NCBI GenBank assembly: GCA_026261815.1
Contig: JAMPIT010000379.1
Coordinates: forward strand, 23,143,001 to 23,207,000
Direction: 5' to 3'
Length of the DNA: 64,000 bases
From: Monarcha castaneiventris obscurior
Lineage: Eukaryota > Chordata > Aves > Passeriformes > Monarchidae
Shown: positions 13,385 to 26,055 of the stretch, piece by piece
Layout: each line of letters starts with the position of its first letter
Numbering within the stretch: position 1 is the first letter of the stretch
Notes under the pieces: model-generated
Database searches by the model: none
The model's input: only the letters and a program-made list of their open reading frames with translations
What the model was told of the DNA's origin: nothing
Program-made: the position numbers and the translations under genes

Positions 13385-14220
13385 AAATATACCTACTTTG
13401 TCTCCTATCTTTGCATAGCCTGCTAATTTTGTAACAGCCTTAGGGCACCAGGTGTTCAATATCTGATTATGCTGTTTATTGTTTCTAATATCATCCACTA
13501 CATGTTCAGATAATTTTCTCTTAATATTTATTCCACTGATGGCATCTAGACCTCCTTTTGTCAATACCTGGTTTGACCAAGCCTTTAATGCTTGATGATT
13601 TATCAAACTGCTGTCTTTAAATATCAGCATCCAGGTTGCCATCAATTTTATCTTCTTGTTTACCTGTAAGCTTCTATGATGCTTAAAATGTCTCTGTAAA
13701 TTGTTTTTAAAAGCCTTTCTGACTTCTCCCAGCCTTTTGGCTAGAATTAACTCAATACATCTTTAACTTTTAATGTTCCTATAAATCTTTTCTCATTGTA
13801 TATACAGTTAGACAAGTGTCCCTTACCTAGTTTCATTGATACATTTCATAGTCAGATTTCTTGGCATTGGACATTGGCCCCACTCTCTTATGATCCCCAG
13901 TAGACCCCCTATTCTTATTTGTGGTATCTTGGTGTCTGAGTCATCCTCATGTTTGAATAGAAAATGCCAAGAAGCTCTTGGCACGTCTTGAGAGAGTGCT
14001 GCTGAGACTAGGTAAGCACCGTGAGTGTGCCTTGTTCAATTATTTGTTTTCAGTCTTAAGATGACAACATGATTAATAATAACATTTCATTCTCATCCTG
14101 CTAATTGGACTGGGATGCTCATGGCTGACCTTCTTTTCAGTCTTCTACCTCCTATGGTGTGTCTGTTAAAACAGACCACACCTGACCACTTGTGTAATTC
14201 AGTGTGTCTTGTTACTGCAG
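13385..14220 (-). pseudogene. Coding-like minus-strand stretch, frame-broken, family unknown
   Basis: Read on the minus strand, open frames follow one another with frame changes. They are about 41 codons ending near 14095, 70 codons (14035-13826), 32 codons (13845-13750) and 126 codons (13762-13385). The last is among the longest stop-to-stop frames in the window. The predicted residues look protein-like, not low-complexity. The 70-codon frame has an acidic HEDDSD, a GGLLGIIREWG segment, and Cys plus Asn-X-Thr sequons (NLT, NET). The 126-codon frame has a basic RLGEVRKAFKNN stretch and several Trp. A splice donor-like CTAG|GTAAGG at about 13827 and another at the end of the last frame (AAA|GTAGGT) mean that real introns are an alternative to frameshifts. 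I do not recognise the family. It could be a dead host gene, an old transposable element or an endogenous viral relic, or chance. No restored reading is offered. Confidence 0.3.
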
Positions 14221-17200
14221 CTGCTTAATTAGGGGTCATGTCTTCACAATAAACTACAAAGACAGAATTAGCTTCTCAGAACTTCACTTAGTGAGGGCAA
14301 CTAGGATGGGGATTTCACTAGAATAGCAATTTAATCTCCTTGACAGATGTTCATAAATGTCTACACCACAACTGGAAATATTGTTATATTTTCATTGTCT
14401 GCTTCCAGATATGATTCTTAATATTCATGTATACGTTACAGAGGCCAGTGGTTTTGATTTTGAAATCTTCCCTTTTTAAAATGAATGTCCAAATATTAAA
14501 GTGACCATTGTTCTGTCCTCCCCCAAACTAGAAGCCTGGGGTATTTTTCTTTTGAATTAAGCATCACTCAGTTTAGCATAAAATTTAGCTGTACATGAAA
14601 AATTCATTAAGTTCCCTCATTTTTGCAGCAGACTGCAAAGTTTTCTTGTATGTCCTGACCAGGGATATCAAGTATCATGCATATCCCTGTGGGCTCCCTT
14701 TGACATGCTGGGACAGAGACTGAACACTGAAATACACTGGAAGAAGAGGATAAAAAACAATGTAACATGATAGAAGCAAATATTAACATTTGTTAAAATA
14801 TGTAATTTCATTTCATATGGCTCACCTTGCAGTGGAAACTACTGATAAAGACAATGAGATTTCAGAAAAGCAGAGTCAGACGATGCAAAATGTTTAGTAT
14901 ACTGCTACTGTCATTTAATCCAATGATTATCTAGAAAAATCCAGGAGGAAAAGATCTTTGGACGGTATCATCTTGGAGGATACTTCCTCACTAGGTCATA
15001 CAGCCACATACAGCCACACTTTGTTTCTCTGACTTTCCTAGCTATGCAGTAGCTCAGCTTCAAGGGATGTTGCAGAAGGTGCCTCTTCTAGCAGTGACTG
15101 TGGTCATGTGCATGCTTTGGATTCAAATGCCTCAAGCAGGGAAAACACAATCTGTGTTTCTTCTGGTTAAGATAAATATTCTAGCCATTTGGAAACCTGG
15201 AAAAAGATATATTGGACCTGCTCTTGTAAATTTTTAAATAACCATATCAGAAAATTTTACGTATGCTTAAATAATTTTTTCTGGACTAAATGTAATTATC
15301 TCCCTGAATAACCTTTGACTTTCACTGAAGAAGAAAATTTCATAGATTTTCAAGCTTCCGAGTAGCATCTAAAATACGTGGGAAGTACTTTAGGTACCAG
15401 GGATGAGTCTGGATGACTTTAGAGATGCCTAGGGCTTTCAGGACTCTTGTGAGTCACGTTCTGCTGTGGAAGAGAAAGCTTTCTTTCTCCCTAGCCCTTT
15501 AGAGCTTCTTAAATTGTGCCAAGTTTAGGCAAAGTGTAGGCGTAGTGTAAATCCTTGTCCAAAGGAGTTAATATAGCAAAATCTCATCTCCTCACTCACT
15601 CAGTGGACTTGACACAATTAAGGAATTTATTGTGACAGTACCCTAAACTGAGGATGTTGGTGACCTGGAAAGGTTGAGGTTCTGGCATTGTTAGTCAACA
15701 CCCCACTCGGAAAGCACCTGCATTCTTTAATTTCTAGCTAAGCTTTCTCTTCAAGTGCGAGCAAGCAGTGCATCAGGGCAAGGAACACTTTTGTTGGACT
15801 CTAGAATAATATTTTTAAGAGCTACCATTGCTTTCATTTAAAGTATTCTGATGGCAAGCAATACATAATATCGTGACCAAATATTCAGAGAATATATTAA
15901 ACAGAGTAAAGAGCTGTAAGCTTTTATAGACAATCAGTAATTTCTGAGAATAATTTATGATTCAAAAAGATAAGTTTTTATTGAGCTGGATTTTTATTTT
16001 TCACAGTGTCTGGGGCTAAGAAATTTCTGCAGGGCTTCCTGTTATGAGCACTCCCTCTTCTTCTGAGAAACACTAGAAGAATTGTTCCACAAAGGGAAGG
16101 TCCAAGGAGGAAATCTTTTTTATCCCACAAATACTACAAGTATTGCCTGGGATAAGGAAGGCTTGGTGGGCATCCTCTCCTGCTTCAGGGGAGCATGGTC
16201 AGCTCTCCTGGCAATGACGTGGGGATTAGCCTCTGGCATACCCTTATTCCCACTGTTAGGAAGATGCTGTCTCTCCCTTCAAATAAGCACAAAAGCTCAG
16301 GACTCTCTTCAGGGATGAGGCAGCAGGGTGGCTTAGGGGCTATCACCTTAGCAGCCTTTACTCTGCCTTCCTGCTCATGTATTTCACACCTCCCAAAACA
16401 AAGAATGGATCTTCATTTTATGCTTGGGTAGTATTTTCAGGGCAAAATATCTGTTACTTAATGGTCATTATTTACCCCACACCATATTCTTGATGAGGAG
16501 CTCTAAACAGTTCCCAGCTGTAAAGTAAGGGAACACATGCTTTTTGGTTATCAAACTTGTTTTTGAAGGAGAGACTGCCTTTTGATTTATCTGTGTTAAC
16601 AAGTTCATTACCTCCTTTTAAGTGCTCTGACCCACTGACATTTTGTTTGCCATGTAACTCAACTGACATGTTAGGACATCCCATTGAAGACATGTCATAG
16701 ATTACTTAGGTGTTGCAAAGCAATCAGTTTTCCAAAAAATGTTCTCAATTTTTAAACTTTTATTGCATTTTTCCCTTTCAAATCCAAACCAGGCCTCACT
16801 TATCATTGACCCAAACATTTTATAAATGCTTTTAAAATGTGTTTTTCATCGATATTGTCCCACACCACTGATATCCACTTTTTCAAAATCTCTTTTCAAA
16901 CTTTACTGAAAGAAAAGAAAAAAATATCTCTACTATTCCTCCACATCAGATGTGCTGACATTTTCACTAAATGACTTTTTCAATATGTTATATATGAGGC
17001 TGTATCAGGAGGCATGTGCACATGCTGGCATCTGACATTTCTGCACAGTTTAGCAGACTATATATAGTAATCTAAAATAGAAACATTTTACCTGGCAGAG
17101 CCCTACAGAGAGTCTCCAAATAGCCCAGTGAGCCAAGGGCTCCCAGCCCAGGGAGTGCCTCTGTGGGTTCTTAAGGAGCAGTGGGACATCAGTCCTTTCT

Positions 17201-18789
17201 TAGCAGAGAAGGAGGGAGGGAACTGTGTCAGGATGTCAATAGCTTTAAACTTCATCTGATCAGGTTTGGAGAATGATCGTATTGGCTATTCACTAAAAAC
17301 CTGTGGCTACAGCTGGACAAAAGAACGACCTGTTCATCTACAGAAAATAGTCATTCTCCCATTCAGGTGTTTCTTGCAACAAGGGCAAGAGGATGCCCAG
17401 ATCACTTCTCTCATGTCAGGCAGGCAAGCTCTTTGGCATTTTCATGCTTAAGCTTTTGGGATGCTTATGGAGAACCTTCACAGGTGTGAAATGCATCATG
17501 GGGACACACAAAAAACCATCTGATAATCAAGTAATTGCATGATGGGGATTGGCATTACAGACCTGAGACAAATATATTCAGGCTTTTCATAATAACTGGC
17601 TTCCTGTTGATACCCAGAAAGCTGGATAAACTGGTGATCACCCAGTCCAGAAAAGAATAGCTCCTCGTACATTTTCCAAGAGAAATCAAATGATAATGTT
17701 TTCCATTCAGTGCCATTTTGCCTTTCATCTATCCTCAAATGATTGTTTGCTTCCAACAATTTATGCCCTCTCTCCCAGTTTGGTTTTATAGTGTATCTGA
17801 ATTGGTCTCACATATGGTATTGCAGAGGGTTTTGATAGACACAGATGGTGCATCTGCAAACATTTGAAAGCATCTTCTCTATCCAAACCTCCAATACTTG
17901 TCTGTGTCCCAAATGGAGCTGGTAAATGCCTGTAGTTATTCACTCATGATAATACTAAAGGGTAGTGAGTTGTTGGCAAATAAAAAAATCAAAGAAATCT
18001 TAATTCCTGATTCTATAGCTCCAGCAATAATATCAGGAGAAGAATTTTTCATGGCAGGTAAATTGAAGAAGTTTTAGTTGGCCTTTCTGTGCTTCACAAT
18101 AATTCCCTCTGCTTGATTTTTGTCAAATCTCTGTAGCTAAATGCCATTATTCCTGCTTTGTAAAGGAGAAATAATGCCATTATATTTTGCTGTCATTAGA
18201 AGAATACAGGATAAGAATTTGTATATGTATTGGCTGAAAACTCTTAAGTCCATTCAAAGGGAAAAGGAAAAGCAGGATTATTAGACAGACAAAACTGACT
18301 CCCTTATTAGTGCACTTACTGTAGAAATTTAAAATTACTTGTCCCATTTGAAAAATACAGATAACTTTCATTTTCTGTGTCAGAGGAGTACCAGCACCCA
18401 GCAGGACTAAGCCTGGCAGGATCCTTCACAGACACCTGCTGGTGAGCTAAGGGGTAGAGTAGGGAAACACCGAGGCACAGCCAGACCCTGCTCTAATGCA
18501 GGGTCAGCCCAAGAGGGTCTTTCAGCTCATGTCTGTGGCCCAGGTCCCATCTACGTGGGGATACAGGCTGGCCTTTGCTTCAAATGCAATTCTGCACCTG
18601 CCTCTAAGTAAAGGTAGGAACAGGGAGAAACACTACCCTCTGCACTCCTGTGGGCATTTGAAATAAAAAATGCCATTAGTTCCATAAGCTCACCAGAAGT
18701 CCTTTTCCCAGCTCTAAAATTGTTGGGCTGACTGCATTATAAAAAGTAGATGGCAAGGGAAAGCAAAAAAACCCAAAAAACAACAACAT
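14221..18789. other. Unique DNA, no gene seen
   Basis: No recognised feature. Two minus-strand open frames at 17761-17943 (60 codons) and 17496-17759 (87 codons) are adjacent but in different frames and lack a recognisable domain. The rest is AT-rich with ordinary short open frames. Confidence 0.5.
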
Positions 18790-18890
18790 TACCCTCATTT
18801 TTCAAATGGTTTATGAAAGTCCTGAAAATACATGACTTACCCAAAGTGAGATAGAAAAATCTGTGCCAGAGCTATGCTACACTTCAGGTG
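18790..18890 (-). repeat. MIR-like SINE relic
   Basis: The plus strand shows an ordered but diverged match to the complement of the MIR core. It reads ACCCTCATTTTTCAAATGG (for 'CCCATTTTACAGATG'), then CATGACTTACCCAAAGTGAGA (for 'TGACTTGCCCAAGGTCACA'), then CTGTGCCAGAGCTATG (for 'AAGTGGCAGAGCTGGG'). Three blocks in the right order and spacing make chance unlikely. The element is old and incomplete. Confidence 0.6.
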
Positions 18891-21800
18891 AAGCATGCCA
18901 AGGTCAGACTGGGTCGTCACACTGATTTATCCACAGTCTAAAGGCACTGAGGATCCAATGAGCTGTGGGAAGCTCCTGAGGATGAACACATGAAAGGATG
19001 GAACCAGGTGGATAGTAAATGGAAAGATGTTCCCATAATTAGGGTTGTCTGAAATAAGCCCAGAGTTGGGAAAGGAGACCAAGAGAGAAAGTAAAGCTGA
19101 ACCTAAGAAAAATGGAACAAAGGAGTCTTAGAAGTCGAGAACATACTCTGCTATAAGAGGAGATTGAAGTAGGATATAAGGATTACAAGGTTAGAGGAAT
19201 GGGTGAGGAAACACTGTAGCTTTACTGAAAAAGAACAGTAGAAAAGAGAAGGTATAAGAAAGACAAGTCTGTTTCTAAACGATGAATGAAGAGGGTGCAA
19301 TGGTGTCTTGACAAATGTGTGTACATTCTGCGAGGAAAGAGGGAGTCAGATTTTTTAAGGGTCTGGGTGTGAGGGGAGGAAATATCTCGTAGAACCAAGA
19401 CTTTGGCAAAATGGGCTGTCAGAAGAGATCTGTGTCTGAGAAAGTCACTACAGCCCATGCTGCCCTGCGTGTGGGAAGCCTGCTTAACCTGTGGGAGGCT
19501 GCAACAACCTCATATCCCTCCTGCTTGGGGTCATCTGTTTCCTTCGAGAGTGCCAGGCTGGGAGCTGCAGTGGAGGGCCATGGCTGGAGAGCAGGAGAGG
19601 CAAGCAGCAAGCTTTGGGTGGGCAGGAATGCAGAATAAACCCACAGCAGCTCATGTCTCTCACAGGCATGGTCTTCCTTCCCAGTCATCAATAACAAGCA
19701 GTTTTAATCCCCAAACTTGACAGCTTTTCTACAATTTCCTTAGGAGTGACTGTGGCTGCTGAGGACTGACACATCCATGCACAGACCACTCTTCCCAGAC
19801 TTTAAATGGCTGTGAAAGGAACATGACTCTGAGTATGGCTTTCCATGCAATCAAAACCAGCATATTTTTGCGAGCAGGAGAATGAGCATAGAGGCTGAGT
19901 TTCTCACTCTGCAGATTTTCACTCTTGCATAGTGCAGTTTGAAACCATCACTGTTCTAGTGAGGAAAATGCTCAGTCAACTGAACATTAACTGTTTTGGA
20001 CACTATTAGTACAAAAATAAATAATCAACCAGCTTCATCTCTGAATAGAAAAGTCTGCAGTGGGAAGACTGAGTGAATAACTGAGATGATTGCTGAGGAA
20101 GAGAGGGAAATAACAGTTTACAGTTCACAGGATCTTAATGGATAATCAATGTGGTAAATTAGGATGTGGCTGAAATTACAGATACAGTAATTAAAATTAG
20201 CCATGAATAATAGAACACAGCTCCTCTAGAATAGAATAGAAAGTGCTGCTAGACAGAAGCAGAATAATACTGTGCAAATGTACAGAAATTTTAATTTTTA
20301 AGAGAAGTTCAAATTGGCAAGAGATGTGTTCAGTATCTCCACTGACACTTTTCACAAGCTTATAATAGGTAGCTGTAAACTATTGTTGGAGAGGAATTTA
20401 ATTTAATTGCATCTCCTCCTTATGAACAACACCTTTAGAAGCACATTTAAAGTCAGTGCTAACGTGTCTCTAAATTACCATTCAGACAGAGTCTATTCAC
20501 TTCAGCTGGCCGTGGTTTGATGGTACTTTCTTCTTTGGTCTATTGCTCTCTTTCAAATTGCAGAAACTGTGTTATGAACAGAATAGCCATAAACTCTGTT
20601 GTTCCAGCACAGAGGCTTTTCCCAACCAATGCTGGAGCTGCTTTTTACCTAACAGGGGAAAATTACAAACCCAGAGAAAGGAGAGGGATTATCTCTCCTT
20701 TCTGTTTCCCTGCAAAACTCCTGCTGCAAGTCACTTCTGACAATGCAATGCAGAATGTAGTCATTAGTTTGTTCTGGCAGAATGATTCCCACATTTTCAA
20801 AATATTCAAGTATAATGTGATTATGCTGAGTGACTACACAACTAAAACTGACCAAAAACCCTATATGTCATTGGATTTCTACTAAATATACAGGTCCAGC
20901 TTCATCAGGGTCTATGAACTTGTGTGATTTCAAGGTGTGTGGACAGTATGACTGAAATCCTTTTTTGCCAAATCTGATCTTAAGTAGTTTCTCCGTGCTA
21001 TCAGTGCTGACCGTTCAAGCTTTAAAGGGTAACATTTTTCTGCTAGAATTCCAAGCATATACTTCGATATTTTCCCCTTTTAATTTTGTAAAATCCAGTG
21101 ATGGAGGATACATGAGGCCTCTCTAATATGTTTTTAGCTGATGAGAATCTCAACAGATTTTGTCCTAGATGTGCCTATGTGCTTTAGGAGAAGACCATAC
21201 AAAACACCAGTATAAGTAAGTTATTTGTTATCAAGATAATACCAAGAAGATAGGAACATACAGTTGTAACAGATTAGAAAAGAAAAAAAAAAACAAAACA
21301 GACATTATTTTGCAAAAGACTTTTTAACACTCCACAGGATGTCCCATTCCAGTTGACAGTTGGCCATCCTTGTGGGCCTGGGACAGACATCAAACTCTCT
21401 CTGAGGGTACCTCACTAGGGAATGAGCATGATGTGGCACTTGCTAAGACTTCTTATCAATCATAAGACACACAGAAACCCCCACATTTAATCTTAAAAAC
21501 TACTTGATCACAAAGGAGAGGCTTAAACACATGGGTATATCTATAGTTTGTACATCCTCATCATTGTGCCTCTCAAACTGAATCCTCGTAACTCCTCCTC
21601 ACAAACCAAATCAGAGAGCAGCCAGGGTGTTTTATCTCTCCAAATTTTCTTCAGCATAGGAGTGTAGGTAACACTCACAAAGATTTAACTGAGAGTTGTA
21701 AAAACCATTGGGGATGGGCTCTGCTAAACTTCAGGGAAGATTCCATGCTGAAAATATGATGGAATGTTTGAGATTTGCTATACAAACATGATCATGCCTG

Positions 21801-22383
21801 TCATATGCCTTTTTCTCCTTCTTTCTTTTGTACTACATGTGTTCTGGTGAATCTTTGGATTCTGCAGCAGTTTGCTAATTATCTGTTATGTTATAAACAA
21901 TCTTGTTTTGTTTTGTTGTGTTTTTTTTAAATTGAGCTGTTTCTAATGATTCACAATTAATTACAACAGCTCTAAATTTTCAATTTAAAGTAGTTTAAAT
22001 TATTGCCTAGGCTTTTCCCATAGGCAGAGACATGCTAGCAGTACAGTCCTGGTGAATCAGATTTAATAGGCATTTTGAAACAAGCACAGCTGCAATTATG
22101 CCCAGAGAATTTCTGCCAACTTTTTAATAGTTTATTTTTATTGTAAAACAATCTTTTAAATACCTTTGTTTCCCCTGAGATGGAAATTATTGTTTTAGAG
22201 TACTTCATGCCAAATTTTTATTTAGTATGCTACCTAGTAATTTATTTCTTATTACCTAAAAATCATGTTATATTTCAAGAAAATATAGAACTAATACAAG
22301 GTAACATGCTGAAAATAGAGGTATTTGTGTTTGCTGCAATACATCCCATAGTTATTATTTTTATGTTACTCCTGATATTTTAA
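18891..22383. other. Unique DNA, no gene seen
   Basis: The longest ATG-started open frame of the window (20517-20885, plus, 122 codons) is here. Its product has no recognisable domain and is mirrored by other frames of ordinary composition, so I treat it as chance. A GC-richer patch at 19430-19690 is open in several frames on both strands, which reflects composition, not coding. Positions 21930-22010 are rich in TAATTA-type homeodomain core motifs. Confidence 0.5.
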
Positions 22384-22540
22384 AGTGCTATGCAAACATT
22401 AAGTGAATCATAAAACCTAAGAACTCATTATTGCTCTGTCCTTATTTTATAAACAGGGAAAAGAGAGCACAGAAGTGCCCTGCCCATTGCAATAGGGAAA
22501 CAAAATTAGAACTTTTGCTCCCATCTCTCAGATGACTCCT
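22384..22540 (-). repeat. MIR-like SINE relic
   Basis: The plus strand follows the complement of MIR over about 150 bp. It shows AGTGCTATGCAAACATTAAG (for 'GCGCTTTACATGTATTAA'), ATAAAACCTAAGAACTCATTATTG (for the 'CCTATGAGGTAGGTACTATTATT' block), then CTTATTTTATAAACAGGGAAA (for 'CCCATTTTACAGATGAGGAAAC') and AGCACAGAAGTGCCCTGCCCA. This is the best of the three MIR-like relics here. Assignment is by recognition of block order. Confidence 0.65.
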
Positions 22541-24829
22541 GAAAATGCTTTGTGAGTAACAACCCATTTGTGAGAAAATTGCCTTTGATTTTACTTCTGT
22601 AATAAGATTTGGATTTTTCTTCCTTCATAATGTACAGAAAAAAGAGAAGATGCTTACATTTCATTCATCATGTTGACAAATGTTGTGTATCCAAATGTTG
22701 CACCATTTCTCCATCGCAGCTTGGAATCCAAATGAATGCTAAGCAGTGCCAGCCACCACATAGTACCTATACCTGTATTTTCCATCAGACCACATTATGC
22801 ATATTAGACTGACCCTGAAAGCTTCAATTTGTCCATCTGAAGCCCAACCTCCAACAGGAGCAACTGTCCAGAGTACTTATGTCCTTACATAGATGCCAGT
22901 AAAAAGAAAGCAATAGACACAGCATGAAATAAATTACATATGTATTTTTTTTTCTACTTGATTAACAAGAATTAAGGGAAAAAAAAAAACATTGATGGAA
23001 AAATATGTGAACATATTCATAACCACATCTTGAACATAGAATATTATCTTACAGTAAAAATGTTACTTAGGTGCTCTCAATGAGGCACCAAGTCAATACC
23101 TCCAAATTTGGTTGAATTTAATTTCATTTGGTTGTCTTTTTCATAGATAAACCATGATCCACTGACACTTCATTCTGAAAATCATTCCTATTGTTAAATT
23201 TAGCTTTAGCAGTATGCTGAGCTGAGGTTCCAGTCATACCTTTGATGGTGGCACCTCTCTTATTTGGTATGAGTCCAATGTGACGTCACTGATTATTTGT
23301 ATCAGCATTTTCATTTTAGATAGTTCTCTATTTACCTTCATCTCACTTTTTCAGACTGTGCTGATTGTGGTTCCCCCAATCTCAGAAACAGTATTACAGG
23401 AATATGAAAGGATAAAGAAGGGAAAAAAGCATTTCCCCAAGAAATCTGTTCCACAGCTCAATTTGTGTCACCAACAATTACTATTGCCAGTATTCACATC
23501 TTGAATACTTACATACTTACTTATATTGAACTTAAACACGTGTGGAGTCAGGTCAGGTTTTAATATCTCCTTATCTTTGTGTTTAATTTGACCTAAGTAT
23601 GATTTACAGACCCTACTTTAAGCAAGCAGGTACCTGGAGCGTAACAGAGGACACTGAAGCAAGAAAGATGAAAAATGTCAAGTAAAAAACCTAAAGAAGA
23701 CATGGATGATTTTCCATGCAGGCCAAGTAGGATGGCATTGGAAATCCTAAATTTTAGAAACACATCTCTACTGTAAAATAGCTATTGAAATAATTACAGA
23801 ATAATCTATATTATACGACATGTTAACACTGTTAAAGGTTGGGGTTTTTTTATTCTTGGTGGTGTGTATTCCTGTTGGGTTGCTTCAGAAGTGCAAAATG
23901 TATTTAGTTAGCCAGAAGGACTCCTGCTAATTGTTCAATGGCCCTTGCTGTGCTGCAGAGATTTTGAATTTATATTGTTGCTCTGAATGCAAGGCACTTC
24001 TGATTAATTTAACATTGTTTGGACAGCTGTGAAGAGAAATAAAGTGGCACAATATTGTTTTCCTATGCTGCTTTTCAAGTGACATAATTGCTTCAAATAT
24101 TGCCTGAGATACCCACTGAGACAATCAGGAGACTTCATTTTAAATGAAGCAATATGTATCTCAACACCAAAAGCCAAATTGTGCACTGCAAAGTGATGGA
24201 GGAAGTATTGGAATAGAGATCCCTGCTAAGCACTTTGTTTTGCACCTACTTGCCAGTCAGAGGTTACATATTTTGAGATAACTGCCAATTTTTATGTCAG
24301 ATATACTAGATATTGCCTTAATTCTGTAAACTCCTTTTACAAATAACAGTGGAGATATTTGTGTGCCCATTGATTACTGTTTCAATCTTTCATAGAAGAT
24401 GCACTTGTTATCATGAACAACATGCAGTTATTCCTTGAGAGACATCATTTGTAGGTTGATTGCCTCCTTAATGTCATGAAGCAGTCTTTTGATTAAAGAG
24501 AGAAATGAGAAATTTTATGCTACTTCCTGATTTTACACCTCTCAGTGTAAATGTGTGTCTTAGCATTACTCTTCATTCAGAATAACTGCTAATTTCCCCA
24601 AACACAAGCTTCACCTCTGAGGCTGATCCCCCAGCCCACTTTTCCTTGTTCTTTCCTTTATCCATGCTGGCCCACATAATATCAGGTCTGTCTTTCACAG
24701 CCTTCTTTCTCCCTCATACAAATGCTCTGGTCCCATTTGCCTCACAAAACCAAAACCAAAAGCTGTGTGCCTGGACCAGACTGTAACAGGGTAGTTTGCT
24801 CCTGGCATCATGGAAGGAACTGTTCAGTT
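22541..24829. other. Unique DNA, no gene seen
   Basis: AT-rich, with no supportable gene or repeat. Short poly-A/poly-T runs occur at about 22947 and 22980. All open frames are under 80 codons. Confidence 0.55.
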
Positions 24830-25000
24830 CACGGAATCACGAGGTCCAAGGCGGAGGTTGTGATTCCCAGCCCGAGGCAGGAGGAGAGGAGCTCTGCTCA
24901 TGCTGTGTGAGTTGTTTTGGGATCCATGGCACGGCTTGAAGGGAGCTCTTGCAAGCTTTGTACTGGGATTAGCGGCGCTCTGTAAACGAGGAAGTCTCCG
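24830..25000. promoter_or_regulatory. Small CpG-rich cluster (possible promoter or exon)
   Basis: Nine CpG dinucleotides fall in about 170 bp (24832-24999), while the flanking kilobases have few. The patch is also locally GC-richer and includes AGCGGCGCTC near 24970. In vertebrate genomes such an island can mark a transcription start, an exon, or a recently inserted element. It is too small to meet usual CpG-island length criteria, and no TATA box or clear exon is seen. The call is weak. Confidence 0.25.
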
Positions 25001-25909
25001 GCACTCTCAGAAGAAATCCACTGGTGTAGGTGCAAAGGCTTGGTGATGAAATACTCTAAAGCAGCTTTCCATCTTGCATGTCCTTTACACTTGAGCTTGC
25101 CCTGTCACTTAAGGGTCCCCTAGCAATGTTCAGAGCTTTCTGGGGAGAAAAAGGCTCAGGACCCAGGAGGGAAATTTGTGATTTTCATAGAAATAATGGG
25201 AGGAAACTAAACCAGAATCTACATCATACTTCCCAGAGTTGTTATGCAGAGGAAAAAATCTTGAGGGGCATTTTGATTATTTCTAATTTTCGTGATTCTT
25301 GGCAGTTCTAAAACACAAACTAAAGGTTTTGTATTCACAGCATGGGATGGATGTATCCATTTTCCCTAATATCCTGTCACCAAGCAGACAAAAGCAGATG
25401 CTTGGAAGAAGAAAAAAAGAAAAGGTCAAAAATATAATGATGTTTCCTTAGAATATTTTTCCGGCCCCAGGGACTCCTTGAGTCTGAAATGGTGTCTTTG
25501 TAAGTAACAACTCTGATTTTTTCTTTTGATTTTTTTTCAGTCGTCTTTTGAACTTGTGGAGATGCTTTACATTTGAAAAAAAAAGTATTTACCTGCACAA
25601 TGTGAAAAACCAGTTTCTTTAATTTTGTCTGAGTCTGCCATCTGCTTACTTCTGTTAACGTGTAGTTCTTGCTTTGCAGGAGACTGTGAGCAGCCATTCC
25701 CAGTGTAGCTCTCTGTGCATTTTTTAATGTGGAACTTTTCCCTACTCCTCACTCCCAGTTAATGTTTACATATTAAAGGTCCCATATTTTCAAAAATAGT
25801 TCCAGCTTTTGAATATTTTTAATATACTATTTTAAATAGTATAGTTTTGAGCATGCATGTCACACTGCTCATGATCTTTCACAGTTATATTCTGCATTTT
25901 CTCAGATTG
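25001..25909. other. Unique DNA, no gene seen
   Basis: No gene recognised. A 106-codon minus frame (25377-25697) is Lys/Ser-rich from A/T composition and has no domain. A perfect inverted repeat with 10-bp arms, TATACTATTT / AAATAGTATA, lies at 25823-25843 around one central base. Confidence 0.55.
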
Positions 25910-26055
25910 GGGGATGAGAACTGCCCACAACAGTTCAAGATGTGACTGAACCATGGATTTATGCAGCTGGGTAATGAGATTCTCTGCTTGTTTCAAAGGC
26001 TGTTCTGTCTTAAAACTGATTATCCAATGTAGCCTTGCCAGCTCCTGTATGCATA
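25910..26055 (-). mobile_element. Ancient L3/CR1-type LINE relic
   Basis: The plus strand matches the complement of the 3' part of a CR1/L3-type reverse-transcriptase ORF by ordered blocks. AGAACTGCCCACAACAGTTC stands for 'AGAACTGAACACAGTACTCC', followed by AAGATGTGACTGAACCATGG for 'AGGTGTGGTCTCACCAGTG'. Then come GTAATGAGATTCTCTGCTTG and TGTTCTGTCTTAAAACTGAT, and ATGTAGCCTTGCCAGC for 'ATTGGCCTTCTTGGC'. It is far more diverged than the other CR1 copies in the window, which suggests an old, inactive fragment. Confidence 0.55.

Noticed and set aside
19403..19720. Patch open in several frames on both strands
   Set aside because: Local GC-richness and lack of AT-rich stop codons explain it; no single frame is favoured and no domain is seen.
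20517..20885. Longest ATG-started open frame (122 codons, plus)
   Set aside because: No domain or family resemblance; its length is about what chance gives in 64 kb of this composition. Other frames overlap it.
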